From Acrocarpospora corrugata (GTDB taxonomy: Bacteria; Actinomycetota; Actinomycetes; Streptosporangiales; Streptosporangiaceae): a DNA stretch of 64,000 nt. Below the pieces are notes generated by a model. The model made no database searches and was not told where the DNA came from. It worked only from the letters and a program-made list of their open reading frames with translations. Positions 26,084 through 35,280 of this stretch are shown here, in pieces. The stretch is from positions 1 to 64,000 of the forward strand of contig NZ_BLAD01000039.1 in NCBI RefSeq assembly GCF_009687845.1, read 5' to 3'. Within the stretch, counting starts at the first letter, position 1, and each line of letters begins with the position of its first letter. The position numbers were made by a program, and so were the translations under genes.

Positions 26084-26665
26084 ATGGCCAAAAACTGGCT
26101 GAAAATGATGGCGGCCGTGTCGCTCACGGTTGCCGCGCTCGTGCCGGGGGGTCCCGCGTCGGCGGGTCCGCAGGTCGTCGGGCAGGCCCTGAGCTGGGGC
26201 AACAACACCTTCGGGCAGTTGGGGCCGAATGTGCCGCCGTCCAACAGTCAGCGGGTGCCGGTGAACATCCCCGGCGACTTCGTCGCCGTTGCCGGAGGCA
26301 CGTACCACAGTCTCGGTCTTGCCGCCGATGGCACGGTCTGGGCCTGGGGCGGGAACTCCTTCGGTGAGCTGGGCGACGGGACCGACACCTCGCACACCAC
26401 CCCCGCGCCGGTGCCGGGCCTGACCGGCATCGTCGACGTGGCGGCCGGATTCGGCACCAGCTACGCGCTCGGCTCCGACGGCCAGGTCCGGTCCTGGGGG
26501 AACAACCAGCAAGGCCAGCTCGGGCTCGGTGCGTTCGGGGGGACGCACCGCACACCGGCGCTCGTCAGCGGGCTGCCCGAAATCGACGACGTCGAGTCCG
26601 GGGACCAGCATGTCCTGGCCAGAACCCCCGACGGCTTCGTCTACAGCTGGGGCTGCGCTCTATAG
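26084..26665 (+). pseudogene. Secreted RCC1-repeat protein, 3'-truncated
   Basis: This 193-residue frame has a signal peptide (MAKNWLKMMAAVSLTVAALV...ASA). Three RCC1 blades follow (LSWGNNTFGQLG, VWAWGGNSFGELGDG, VRSWGNNQQGQLGLG) and a fourth begins (VYSWGCAL). An RCC1 propeller needs seven blades (about 350 residues), so about half is missing and the stop comes right after the fourth blade starts. The end adjoins the DUF234 ATPase gene, so a deletion or rearrangement removed the rest. Confidence 0.75.
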
Positions 26666-26683
26666 GCCGTCCGTCCCAACCGG

Positions 26684-28159
26684 TCACGAACCTGTGTACA
26701 ACCGCTCCAGTCCTACCAACTGCACCCGCCCGTCGCTGCGGGCCGCTGCCTCCTGCAACGCCGGCATGAACCCCACCCCGCTGAACAGCAGCAGCCGCCC
26801 CGGCGCCTCGCCCCTGGCCGCGAGTAGCGCCGCCACCCGCTCCAGCCGCTCCAAGTGCCCGAGCCCCACAATGTCCCCCCACTTGGCCTCCCCAATGGCG
26901 AGCAGCACGCTGTCGGGGCCACGGACTGCCACGTCCACCTCGTGGCCCGTACGGGTGGCGACGTCGTGAACAACCCCGGACTGGACGCTTCCGGCCATGT
27001 CACCCAGCGTCTCCTCAGACGCGAAATCCTCACACCACACCCGGCACATCCGCTCGTACACCGGCCCCGCCACGTTGCTGCGGAAGCGGGGCTGGGCGGT
27101 GTGCCAGATCCGCTCGGTACGCCCCTGCCGCACCCGTTCCAACTGCGCCCAGTAGGGCCGCATGATCGAGTGGTAGAAGCGGACCAACGGCTCGGTGATC
27201 CGGTACTCAGAGCGGTTCCGGCGGAAGGCGTCAGGGTCGGCCACCAGGAGGCCGGCGTCCTCCAGCACGGTCAGGTGGTGGGAGATGTCGACGGCCTTGC
27301 GCTCGATTCTGCCCGCGATGCCGCTGCGGGTCGCGTTGCCCTCGGCGACCGCGGCCAGGACCGTGTGATAGAGGCCGGTGTCGCGTAGCGCCGGATCCTC
27401 GGCGAGCAGGAAACGCACCTCGCGGAAAAGGGGACTGGCCGGGTTGAGCACGTATTCGACGACCCAGCGGTCGAAGTCGGCCAAGCCCGCCGGGGCGATC
27501 CCGGCCAGATACTCGGTGCGGTAGGCGGGGGTGCCGCCGACGACGAAGTAGACCAGGGCCGCCAGGCGAGGCTCGGCCGCCAGCCCCCAGAACTCGGCGG
27601 CCTGCCGGAAGTTGAAGGTGGGCACCACCAGTTCCAGCCCGGCCCGCCCGCGCAGCGGCGCCTGACCGGAGAGCAGGCCGCCCATGAAGGAGATCGACGA
27701 TCCGCACAGCAGCAGACGTGACCTGGACATCCCCCGCTGCTCGCGGCGTGGCGACAGTGCTTTCTGGATGACCGACGGCAAGTCCTTGGCGTCGCGTACC
27801 AAATAGGGGAACTCGTCCAGGACGACGGGGACGGTCCGCTCGGCGCCCAGGAAGAGCAGGCCGTCGATCGCCTCCTCCCAGTTTTCGAACCTGACCCGTC
27901 CCGGCGTCCCGGCGAAGGCGGAGACGGCCTCGCCGAGTTGGCGCAGTGCCTCCGCCCTGGGCACGGCCTCGGTGGCGGCGTAGTAGAAGCCGCCTGTCTC
28001 CTCGCAGACGGCTTCCAGCAGGAACGTCTTGCCCTGTCGGCGCCGTCCGGAGACCACGCCGAGGGTGGCGCCCCGGGACTCGTTGGCGACGAACCGCGAG
28101 AGCTGTTCCCACTCCCACTCGCGGTCGAACATGTCCGATGGCCGCGGCAACGACATCAT
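26684..28159 (-). CDS. DUF234-type STAND ATPase
   Basis: This protein of about 490 residues is a P-loop ATPase, with Walker A GRRRQGKT (about residue 40) and Walker B VPVVLDEFPYL (about 115). A winged helix follows (ISHHLTVLEDAGLLV). The C-terminal DUF234 domain has the nuclease-like pattern HEVDVAV...LLAIGEAKWG. Bacterial and archaeal relatives are single-gene, often mobile or defence-associated, with unknown role. ATG 28157-28159 and the adjacent ATG share a GAAGG ribosome site; a TTG three codons upstream is less likely. A strong AT-rich palindrome lies just upstream. Confidence 0.8.
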   Translation of the reverse strand: MMSLPRPSDMFDREWEWEQLSRFVANESRGATLGVVSGRRRQGKTFLLEAVCEETGGFYYAATEAVPRAEALRQLGEAVSAFAGTPGRVRFENWEEAIDGLLFLGAERTVPVVLDEFPYLVRDAKDLPSVIQKALSPRREQRGMSRSRLLLCGSSISFMGGLLSGQAPLRGRAGLELVVPTFNFRQAAEFWGLAAEPRLAALVYFVVGGTPAYRTEYLAGIAPAGLADFDRWVVEYVLNPASPLFREVRFLLAEDPALRDTGLYHTVLAAVAEGNATRSGIAGRIERKAVDISHHLTVLEDAGLLVADPDAFRRNRSEYRITEPLVRFYHSIMRPYWAQLERVRQGRTERIWHTAQPRFRSNVAGPVYERMCRVWCEDFASEETLGDMAGSVQSGVVHDVATRTGHEVDVAVRGPDSVLLAIGEAKWGDIVGLGHLERLERVAALLAARGEAPGRLLLFSGVGFMPALQEAAARSDGRVQLVGLERLYTGS

Positions 28160-28170
28160 GACCTTCAATT

Positions 28171-28205
28171 TTTAGGAGTACAGTACTTAAAAGTGTACTC
28201 CTAAA
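28171..28205. promoter_or_regulatory. 11-base inverted repeat ahead of the DUF234 ATPase
   Basis: TTTAGGAGTAC (28171-28181) and GTACTCCTAAA (28195-28205) are perfect inverted copies with a 13-base AT-rich spacer. It is 12 bases upstream of the ATPase start. It may be an operator bound by the ATPase's own winged helix, or a hairpin in the leader. Its low GC stands out from the surroundings. Confidence 0.6.
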
Positions 28206-28223
28206 TCCGCACCGGGGGTGTGG

Positions 28224-29168
28224 CTAGATCGGGAAGCGGCCGCGGCGCCACTGCCAGTGGCGGCCGGCCTTCAGGTGGTCGACGATCGCGCGCTGGAGCA
28301 CGGTGCGGCGGGGCAGCTGGTCGAGTGGCGTGGTCAGGGAGCGGAACACGAACCGCAGCACCTCGACGTCGGCGTTCAGCCCTTCCGGCTCCTCGTAGGG
28401 TTCCAGCTCGAACCTCCGCTGGAACCGGGCGATATTGGAGTCCGCGGGCAGGTACTCCAGCAGCTGCGGGTCGAGCAGCCACGAGCCGCAGCCGAACGCC
28501 GTGTAGCGCTCGTCGGGAAAGTGGCGCGGGAAGAACGCGCGGGCCTCGTCGAGCGACGCCGCGACCGCCTCCGGAGTCATCGGCCCCGACTCGAAGATGT
28601 GCACGTCGAGGGTGGCGCCGCCGCGGTGGTACTGCAGCCGGCCCAGCTCGTAGACGCTGCCGCGCGCGTGCAGCGTCAGCCAGCTCTGCATGACCGGCCA
28701 GCCCTCGCGGTTCATCCGCCGGTCGATCGCGAGGTTGCGGCCCAGGTCCGCGAGGGTCAGCCACGACACGGCATCGGCGATGCCGTGGTCGCGGTGGTAC
28801 TCCATGACGACGTCGACCAGGGCCAGGTATGCGTACACATAGAGATGCCGCCAGGCGGGGCCCCGTTCGCGCGGCAGCTCCGGACCGGGCGCCAGCCAGC
28901 CGTGGCCGCCGAGATCGGCGCGGACCAGGGCGATCGAGCGGTCGAGCAGCCAGCGCAGCTCCGGAGTCCACAGCGGGGAGCCGGGGTCGGGCCAGCCCGC
29001 CATGATCTCGGCGACGTCGTCCGGCCGCACCGCGAGCCGAGCGAGGATCGCGGGCGCGTCGGCCTTGGCCGGCAGCGGAGCCGACGGCCGATCACCGGCG
29101 AGCTGGTGTACGCGGTCGACGTCCTCGACGGATACCCCGAGCCGGGCGGCGGTGTCGTCCAGATCCAC
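28224..29168 (-). CDS. Acyltransferase-domain protein (NAT_N/GNAT_C type)
   Basis: This 314-residue protein, read from GTG 29168 (VDLDDTAARLGVSVEDVDRV), is typical of actinobacterial acyltransferase-domain proteins. These have an N-terminal helical domain and a GNAT-like C-terminal domain (LYVYAYLALVDVVMEYHRDHGI, YELGRLQYHRGGATLDVHI, CGSWLLDPQLLEYLP). The substrate is unknown. The frame stays open to 29237, but that extension is AT-rich and unlike the family, so I prefer the GTG. Confidence 0.65.
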   Translation of the reverse strand: MDLDDTAARLGVSVEDVDRVHQLAGDRPSAPLPAKADAPAILARLAVRPDDVAEIMAGWPDPGSPLWTPELRWLLDRSIALVRADLGGHGWLAPGPELPRERGPAWRHLYVYAYLALVDVVMEYHRDHGIADAVSWLTLADLGRNLAIDRRMNREGWPVMQSWLTLHARGSVYELGRLQYHRGGATLDVHIFESGPMTPEAVAASLDEARAFFPRHFPDERYTAFGCGSWLLDPQLLEYLPADSNIARFQRRFELEPYEEPEGLNADVEVLRFVFRSLTTPLDQLPRRTVLQRAIVDHLKAGRHWQWRRGRFPI

Positions 29169-29262
29169 GCGGCCGATCCTACCGGGGGTCCACCGGCCCA
29201 GCCATTGGGCAATTGTTTTTCGCGTGCGATTTAGCAATATGAAAGAACCGAATTACTCGGTG

Positions 29263-30159
29263 TCAGTCCGCGAGCGTGGCATGGTCTTGAGGTGTCAGGC
29301 GAATATGGCTCGCCCCCATGTTCTCCTCCAGGTGGTCAAGGGAACCGGTGCCGGGAATGGCGAGGAGCGCGGGTGATTTCGCCAGTAGCCAAGCGAGTGC
29401 CACCTGGGCGGAGGTTGCCTGGTGGCGGGCCATGACCTGTGCTATCCGGGTCGGGTCGATCGGACGATAGCCGCCACCGAGCGGGAAGAATGACACGAAC
29501 GCGATCCCGGCCTTCTCGCACTCTGCCAGAAGCTTGGCGTCGCCCTGATCCTGCACGTGAAAACTGTTCTGCACGGCCGCTACCGGGGCGATCTCCCGCG
29601 CCTCCGCCAACTGGGCGGCTTTGACGTTGCTGACGCCCAGATGGCGGATCAGCCCCTCCTCGCGCAGCTGGGCGAGGGCCGCGAACCGGGTGGCGATCGA
29701 CTCCCCACCGGGGGCGGTCATGCCGCCCACCCGCAGGTAGACGAGGTCGAGCCGGTCCACGCCAAGGGTGCGCAGGTTGTCCTCGACCAGGCCCCGGAGC
29801 TGCTCCGGCCCGGCCTGGTCGGTCGGAAGTCCGTCACTGCCGAACAATGGCCCGACTTTCGCCGCGATCACCAGGTCTTCTTTGTACGGCGCGAGCGCCG
29901 TCCGGATGAGTTCGTTGGCCACCACCCCGCCCCTGCGATAGAACCAAGCCGTATCGATGTGATCGACGCCCAGTTCGACCGCACGGCGAAGCACCGCGAT
30001 GCCGGTCTCCGGGTCACGTACGGCCCCCTGAAAAGTGCCGGCCGGGAGCCGCATCGCTCCGAAGCCGAGCCGGTGTACGGGAAGCTCTCCACCGAGAAGG
30101 AAATTTCCCGAGAGGGCCGCAGGGCTGGCTGAATCTGAATACGCGTTGTCCGTCGTCAT
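29263..30159 (-). CDS. Aldo/keto reductase
   Basis: This 298-residue TIM-barrel oxidoreductase contains the family landmarks LGFGAMRL, DHIDTAWFY (catalytic Asp and Tyr of the D-Y-K-H tetrad), VIAAKVG (Lys) and a cofactor region near IPGTGSLDHLEENM. It should reduce an aldehyde or ketone with NADPH. ATG 30157-30159 starts the conserved part. It is divergent from a LuxR-type regulator with about 90 bases between them, so that regulator probably controls it. Confidence 0.88.
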   Translation of the reverse strand: MTTDNAYSDSASPAALSGNFLLGGELPVHRLGFGAMRLPAGTFQGAVRDPETGIAVLRRAVELGVDHIDTAWFYRRGGVVANELIRTALAPYKEDLVIAAKVGPLFGSDGLPTDQAGPEQLRGLVEDNLRTLGVDRLDLVYLRVGGMTAPGGESIATRFAALAQLREEGLIRHLGVSNVKAAQLAEAREIAPVAAVQNSFHVQDQGDAKLLAECEKAGIAFVSFFPLGGGYRPIDPTRIAQVMARHQATSAQVALAWLLAKSPALLAIPGTGSLDHLEENMGASHIRLTPQDHATLAD

Positions 30160-30248
30160 GCCGGTCAGCCTCCCCCGGGTTTGTACAGTGGCCCAACGCG
30201 ATGGCAGCAAACTGCCATCGCCCGCACCATGACGGGGATGATGAACAA

Positions 30249-30914
30249 GTGACTGCCGATCAGGTCCTCACGGTCCGCGGTGACGCGGAACTCATCGCCC
30301 GCGCCGGTCATCTGTTCACCGGAGCCAAGCACGAGTTCGTGTGCGCGGCGCGTGACCTCAACACGTGGTCCCTGCCCTCGGCGCGACAGTCGATCAGCAG
30401 CAAAATGCTGGCGGCCAGCGAAGTCGGCTTCGCCGTGAACAAACTCCTCAGCCCGGTCGCGCTGACCGACGAAGCGGCCCGGCTACACCTCCGCCAGGTC
30501 ATGTCAAAGGGCGCCCGAGTGCGGATCAGCTCGACCCAGCTCCCCTACGAGACGATCATCATCGACCGGCGGGTGATGATCCTCGCCGGCCGTGACGCAC
30601 CGGTCCAACGCGAGTTCACGGTGACCACCTCACCGACGCTGGTCGGTGGCGTGTACGCCCTCTTCCAAGCTGCCTGGGCGACCGCCACCGACCTCGCCGC
30701 CTATTTCCACGGAGACGTGCCACACCTCGACGCGGACAGCCTGACGGTCCTCCGCGCCCTCGGTGCGGGACACACCGACGAGACCGCGGCCAGACAACTC
30801 GGCCTCTCCCTGCGCACTTACCGGAGACGCGTCGCGGAATTGATGGCGAAACTGGAGGCCGACTCTCGATTCCAGGCCGGTCTGCGTGTGGGCGAACTCC
30901 GACTCAACGAGTAA
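30249..30914 (+). CDS. LuxR-type HTH regulator with PLD/TrmB-like sensor part
   Basis: This protein of about 221 residues has an N-terminal part (residues 1-150) like the sensor of actinobacterial TrmB/LuxR regulators (LFTGAKHEFVCAARDLNTWS, GARVRISSTQLPYETIIIDRRVMILAG). The C-terminal LuxR helix-turn-helix reads SLTVLRALGAGHTDETAARQ, then LGLSLRTYRRRVAELMAKL. I prefer GTG 30249, but the frame is open to 30201. It probably regulates the divergent aldo/keto reductase. Its stop converges on the ltrA gene. Confidence 0.75.
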   Translation: MTADQVLTVRGDAELIARAGHLFTGAKHEFVCAARDLNTWSLPSARQSISSKMLAASEVGFAVNKLLSPVALTDEAARLHLRQVMSKGARVRISSTQLPYETIIIDRRVMILAGRDAPVQREFTVTTSPTLVGGVYALFQAAWATATDLAAYFHGDVPHLDADSLTVLRALGAGHTDETAARQLGLSLRTYRRRVAELMAKLEADSRFQAGLRVGELRLNE

Positions 30915-30934
30915 TCGAACGCGTGATAACAGCC

Positions 30935-32134
30935 TTAGCTTTCTTCTGGCCGGCCGAGCCTGCGCATCACCGCGGGATAGCTCACCTGCCAGTACGCCAC
31001 CGCGAGCAGCCCCACCACGATCCACCACGCCGCCAGCCCGCCCCCGAAGACCGCAAGCAGCACGGGCACCAGCACGGCCGGCAGGGCCCAGCCGAGCAGC
31101 CAGCGCAGGGGGGACCGGGCGGCGGCGCCCAGGACGGCGGAGGTCAGGAAGTAGGCGGTCATTCCGCCGCAGAGGGTCCAGCGGACGGCGGTGGCGAGGT
31201 GGCCGTCGGCGTGTTCGGCGAGGGCGCCCAGGCCGGCGGCGGTGGCCGCGACTCCGGCGGTCATCGCGAAGTGGGCGGGTAGCGTGATCCGGGCCTGTAG
31301 GCCGCCGAACCCGGGCACGGCGGCGGCGCCGTACTCCAGGGTGAGCCACCACAGGCAGACCAGCAGGCCGAAACCGGCCAGGGCGGCGGCGCTGAAGGCG
31401 GGAGTCCAGCCGATCTCCCCCGCCGCCACGACGACCTGCATGACGGCCTCGCCGAGCACGATGATCACGAAAAGGCCCAGGCGTTCGCCCAGGTGCGGGG
31501 TGTTGAGCCGGGCCACGGCCGGGAGGGCGATCCGCCGGGGCGTCCGGCCGCGCAGCTGGGAGCGCGCCTGCTGGCGCTGAGCCTCGTCGCGGAGCACGGA
31601 CAGTCTCTGCTCGGGGTGACGGCTCTGCAGGTAGGAGATGACGATGTCGGCCGCCACGCCGAAGCCCCAGAGCCAGTACCGGCCGGGCGCGTGCACCCAG
31701 ATCGAGATGATCCAGGGGATGAGGCCCGCGCCGTACTGGGCGGCGGGCCAGGCGCCGAGGAAGGTGCCGGTCCTGATCCAGGTGCGGGTGGCGAGCACCC
31801 GGCAGGCCACGTACGCGATGGCGAACACGCGCGCCCGATCCCCCGCGGCTTCCGGGATGGCGGCGGCCATCACCGCGATGCCGAACATGGCGATCAGCAT
31901 GGACTGGCGGCGGGTGCGTTCGCCGGCCACGTTGGCGTAGAGGGTGAAGCTGGTCCAGACGCTCCACACCGCGTAGTAGAGCACGATGAACAGGCCCGCG
32001 TCGGCGAGCCCGACCGGGTGGCCGGGGCTGGGGTGGAGCACGTGCGCCAGCTGAGCGACCGCGACCACGATGATCAGATCGAAGAACAGCTCAAGCCAGC
32101 TGGCATGCCGCTCCGGAACTTCGTGCTCAGCCAT
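30935..32134 (-). CDS. ltrA: Low temperature requirement protein A (LtrA)
   Basis: This 399-residue membrane protein has about 11 helices. It begins MAEHEVPERHASWLELFFDLIIVVAV, the LtrA N-terminal signature, and contains TPHLGERLGLFVIIVLGEAV, another family landmark. The function is unknown beyond a Listeria cold-growth phenotype. ATG 32134 fits the family start better than the earlier in-frame Met at 32170. It converges with the LuxR gene. Confidence 0.85.
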   Translation of the reverse strand: MAEHEVPERHASWLELFFDLIIVVAVAQLAHVLHPSPGHPVGLADAGLFIVLYYAVWSVWTSFTLYANVAGERTRRQSMLIAMFGIAVMAAAIPEAAGDRARVFAIAYVACRVLATRTWIRTGTFLGAWPAAQYGAGLIPWIISIWVHAPGRYWLWGFGVAADIVISYLQSRHPEQRLSVLRDEAQRQQARSQLRGRTPRRIALPAVARLNTPHLGERLGLFVIIVLGEAVMQVVVAAGEIGWTPAFSAAALAGFGLLVCLWWLTLEYGAAAVPGFGGLQARITLPAHFAMTAGVAATAAGLGALAEHADGHLATAVRWTLCGGMTAYFLTSAVLGAAARSPLRWLLGWALPAVLVPVLLAVFGGGLAAWWIVVGLLAVAYWQVSYPAVMRRLGRPEES

Positions 32135-32600
32135 GAGCTGCAAGGTACTGGCATGGGCGGTTCGCGCCAATTCGTCTTGCCTGGCCGGGCGGGCGATCCC
32201 CCACTTTGTCCCGCCCTGCCCTGGAGATCCAGGAGCCCGATCCGCAACCTCGTCAGCTCGTCCGCCGGGAGCTCAAGGTGAGGCCGGCGCGCATGATGCT
32301 CCGGCAAACCCCCGACGGCCCTGTCGAGTTCCCGATGCGGTACGCGCCGATCCTCCAGAATCTGGGGGAAAGCACGACCTCGTCGTCTGAGGAAGAGCCA
32401 CTGACCCTGAAGCCGGGGCCGACACTTACGCCGTCGAGGAAACAGCCGGTCCAGCCGCCGAGCAAATCGCTCACTCCCACGCTGTCGACGCAGTTTCCGA
32501 GCACCTCGGACGCAAGCCGCTCGAATCCTCCCAGCGCAAGCTGCGGCGGGAGAAGGTTCAACATTTCGAGGAGTCCGACGCCAGCGGGCCGAGAAGGCTG
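32135..32600. other. Region with a possible broken 5' part of a coding unit
   Basis: Two plus-strand frames look partly coding here. One from about 32218 reads EPDPQPRQLVRRELKVRPAR up to about 32390. Another, open from 32390, reads GADTYAVEETAGPAAEQIAH and HAVDAVSEHLGRKPLESS, and runs without break into the gene starting at 32601. A frameshift near 32390 could have split one gene, but I cannot place a single lesion or name a family. Confidence 0.35.
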
Positions 32601-33080
32601 GTGACCCGTGCTGAGGGTGGCCCGTCGCAGCGGACGAGGTCCCCCACCGGGAGATCGCAGACGCTGGCCTTGACGAAGAGGCGCGGGAACCGGCTGGCGG
32701 ACATGGACCGGCAGGACATGACTCGCTACCGCCTGAACGCGGCCCGCGACATGGAATTCGTCCAGGCTCTGTACAACGACCTGTACATCGAGGGCGTACT
32801 CGCCGTCGACACGGAGACACTGCGGCAAAGAATCTACGCGAGGCTGGGCTTCAGCGCGCTCGGCTATCTGGGCAAGGCGATCACGGAAGCGGAGATCTTC
32901 CAGCTCATCGCGGGCGCCGGGCCCGGGACGTACAACGTCGTCAACCAGCTCATGGCGATGGGCGGCACCGATATACGGGACGCGCTGAAAACGGGGACTA
33001 TTTCTCCTTCTCATATGCGCGGTATCCGGGCTTCCGCCCTACCCAGGAGCAACGGCAACGGCAACGGCGTCTCATCGTGA
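32601..33080 (+). CDS. Hypothetical protein, possibly N-truncated
   Basis: GTG 32601 gives 159 residues. The same frame is open back to 32390 without a clear start. The core (MTRYRLNAARDMEFVQALYN, LRQRIYARLGFSALGYLGKA, ITEAEIFQLIAGAGPGTYNV) is helical and looks like a real soluble domain, but I do not recognise it. Its stop overlaps the GTG of the next small frame (GTGA, 33077-33080), suggesting a coupled pair. Codon use is less GC-biased than in neighbouring genes, hinting at foreign origin. Confidence 0.5.
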   Translation: MTRAEGGPSQRTRSPTGRSQTLALTKRRGNRLADMDRQDMTRYRLNAARDMEFVQALYNDLYIEGVLAVDTETLRQRIYARLGFSALGYLGKAITEAEIFQLIAGAGPGTYNVVNQLMAMGGTDIRDALKTGTISPSHMRGIRASALPRSNGNGNGVSS

Positions 33081-33232
33081 ACGTCGCCAATCAGCAGGCG
33101 GGCATCAAGATCTTGCGAGGGCTCCTGCCGCTGTTCAACGACAAGGGCGTGGAGAAGTACTTCAAGGAAGTCAAGGTGTTTTCTCGCCACCGTGGCCCTG
33201 CCGCTGGAGGATGTGAAGAACGACAAAGCTGA
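33077..33232 (+). CDS. Small coupled frame after the hypothetical gene
   Basis: The 51-residue frame starts with GTG overlapping the previous stop and reads MNVANQQAGIKILRGLLPLF, then NDKGVEKYFKEVKVF. After about residue 35 it turns low-complexity. One frame over, a more protein-like reading (LATVALPLEDVKNDKADPDGF) follows, so a frameshift near 33182 may have cut a longer protein. No family recognised. Confidence 0.35.
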   Translation: MNVANQQAGIKILRGLLPLFNDKGVEKYFKEVKVFSRHRGPAAGGCEERQS

Positions 33233-33364
33233 TCCAGATGGCTTTCCTGGTGCACGGCATTCACCCGGCCATGCCGCACCGCCACCAGCCCTCGACCACC
33301 TCGTGACGTTCCGCCCCGCGTGTCCGGGGCCGCGTTGCCGCGGGCGGCGGGAAATGCTGGCGGG

Positions 33365-34474
33365 ATGTTGGATGCCGTTCTGCGCGCACTGGCCGTCGCG
33401 GGGGCCATGACCTGGGAGATCACCTGGGCGTTGGTGCTCGGATTCGCGTTGTCCGCCGTGGTGCAGGCGGTGGTGGCGAAGTCGACTGTGGTCGCGTTGC
33501 TGGGGGATTGTCGTCCGCGTACGCTCGCGGTGGCCGCGGGGCTGGGGGTCGCCTCCTCGTCCTGCTCGTACGCGGCGGTGGCGCTGGCGCGGTCGTTGTT
33601 CCGTAAGGGGGCCGATTTCACGGCGGCGATGGCGTTCGAGATCGCGTCCACCAATCTGGTGGTCGAACTCGGGGTGATTCTGGCGCTGCTGATGGGCTGG
33701 CAGTTCACGCTCGCCGAATTCGCCGGCGGGTTCGTCATGATCGTCGTGGTGGCGGTGCTTTTCCGGGTGTGGCTGCGGCCCGGTCTGGTACGGCAGGCTC
33801 GTACACAGGCCGAGCGCGGGCTGGCGGGGTCGATGGAAGGCCACGCGGCGATGGACATGTCCGTAGGGGGGCGGAGGCTTTTCTCCGGGGAGGGATTCAC
33901 CGCCACCGCGCATGTCTTCGTCATGGAGTGGGCGGCCATTCTGCGCGACCTGGTGGCGGGACTGCTGATCGCGGGCGCCATCGCGGCCTGGGTGCCGGAC
34001 TCCTTCTGGCAGGTGTTCTTCTTCTCCGACGATCCACTGGCCGCGAAACTGTGGGGCCCGGTCATCGGCCCGCTGGTGGCCGTCATGTCGTTCGTGTGCT
34101 CGATCGGGAATGTGCCGCTGGCGGTGGTGCTGTGGAAGAGCGGAATCAGCTTCGGCGGCGTCATCGCGTTCATCTTCGCCGACCTGCTGATCCTGCCGAT
34201 TCTGCACATCTACCGGAAGTACTACGGCCTGAGAATGACGCTGTTCCTGCTGGGGACTTTCTATCTCGCCGCCGTCGTCGCCGGGTACGCCGTGGAATTC
34301 CTCTTCGGCGCTCTCGGTCTCATCCCCGACCAGGCGCACGCGCGACTTCCGGCCGAAGGCATCACGTGGAACTACACGACGTGGCTGAACATCGTCTTCC
34401 TCGTTCTAGCGGGGATGCTGCTCGTCCGGTTCTTCCGCACGGGCGGCTTGGGCATGCTCCGGGCGATGGACTAG
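33365..34474 (+). CDS. ArsP/DUF318-type permease
   Basis: This 369-residue membrane protein has about eight helices in two halves. The conserved Cys-containing motifs are SSSCSYAAVALARSLFRKGA (about residue 60) and FVCSIGNVPLAVVLWKSG (about 240), as in PF03773 permeases such as ArsP, which exports trivalent organoarsenicals. A metalloid or metal substrate is likely but not shown. ATG 33365 begins the first helix. A TetR-type fragment follows within a few bases. Confidence 0.8.
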   Translation: MLDAVLRALAVAGAMTWEITWALVLGFALSAVVQAVVAKSTVVALLGDCRPRTLAVAAGLGVASSSCSYAAVALARSLFRKGADFTAAMAFEIASTNLVVELGVILALLMGWQFTLAEFAGGFVMIVVVAVLFRVWLRPGLVRQARTQAERGLAGSMEGHAAMDMSVGGRRLFSGEGFTATAHVFVMEWAAILRDLVAGLLIAGAIAAWVPDSFWQVFFFSDDPLAAKLWGPVIGPLVAVMSFVCSIGNVPLAVVLWKSGISFGGVIAFIFADLLILPILHIYRKYYGLRMTLFLLGTFYLAAVVAGYAVEFLFGALGLIPDQAHARLPAEGITWNYTTWLNIVFLVLAGMLLVRFFRTGGLGMLRAMD

Positions 34475-34477
34475 TGG

Positions 34478-34934
34478 TATTAGGTACAGCGCACGTACGC
34501 AACCTGGAGGACCTGCGCGGACGGATCGCGCTGCTGGCGGCGGACGAGAAGACCATTCGCGTCGCGGAGGCCACCGCCGGGCGAGCCGGCAAGGACGCGC
34601 TGGTGGCGTACGCGAACGCCTGGCGGAAGTACGCCCACGACCACCCGGGCCGGTACACGGCGACGCAGATCCCGATAGCGGTCGACCCCGAATTCCTGGC
34701 CCGTGCGTCCGGGCCGCGACGCGCGGTCGAACTCACCTACAGCATGCTGCGCGCCTACAAACTGAACGAACCCGACCTAACCGACGCGGTCGGCTGATGC
34801 GCAGCATGCTCCACGGCTTCAGCAACCTTGAGGCCGCAGGCGGTTTCGCGCACGCACGCCCAGCGGACGCCTCCTGGACCCGCTGCCTCGACGCCCTGCA
34901 CCCCCTCCTCGAGCGCTGGCCCGCATCTCAGTGA
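34478..34934 (+). pseudogene. TetR (WHG-domain) regulator fragment
   Basis: The frame reads VEATAGRAGKDALVAYANAW with the lead-in RVA, then RKYAHDHPGRYTATQ, the C-terminal WHG domain of TetR_C_33 regulators. A one-base deletion near 34790 puts a stop in frame; restoring it gives AVRLMRSMLHGFSNLEAAGGF and ends at TGA 34932-34934. The N-terminal DNA-binding domain is missing because the fragment starts right after the permease stop. It is non-functional. Confidence 0.75.
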
Positions 34935-35280
34935 CACGCCTGAGTCGGGAGGTAGGTGCCCAGTTTCTCGTGGAACCTGAGCTTGCGCCGCTGGGCCCCG
35001 GGGCGCGCGTCCGGTGACGTGACGGCTGGCGAAAGGAGAGGCTGGCACGGACGGGTTAATCGTGAACAAAGACCTTCGTCGCTGATCCCCAGCAGCAGAG
35101 CCCGAGCCTGCCAACCAGGGTGAGACCACGAGATCCGCCAGGTACGCCATAGAGCGCGGAGCAGGGCGGCAAAGGTTCGGAAATACACAATTCATACCGT
35201 GGCGTAATGGCGAGCGCGGTGATCGAATGCCCATCGGTCCTTCGATCGAGAAATGTCGATTTCCATCCAAAGGGGATTTG
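34935..35280. other. Intergenic stretch, no gene seen
   Basis: No convincing protein on either strand. An 86-residue minus-strand frame (34928-35188) has no family and poor codon use. The promoter of the beta-helix protein should lie in the more AT-rich last 100 bases. No clear hairpin or repeat was found. Confidence 0.4.
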
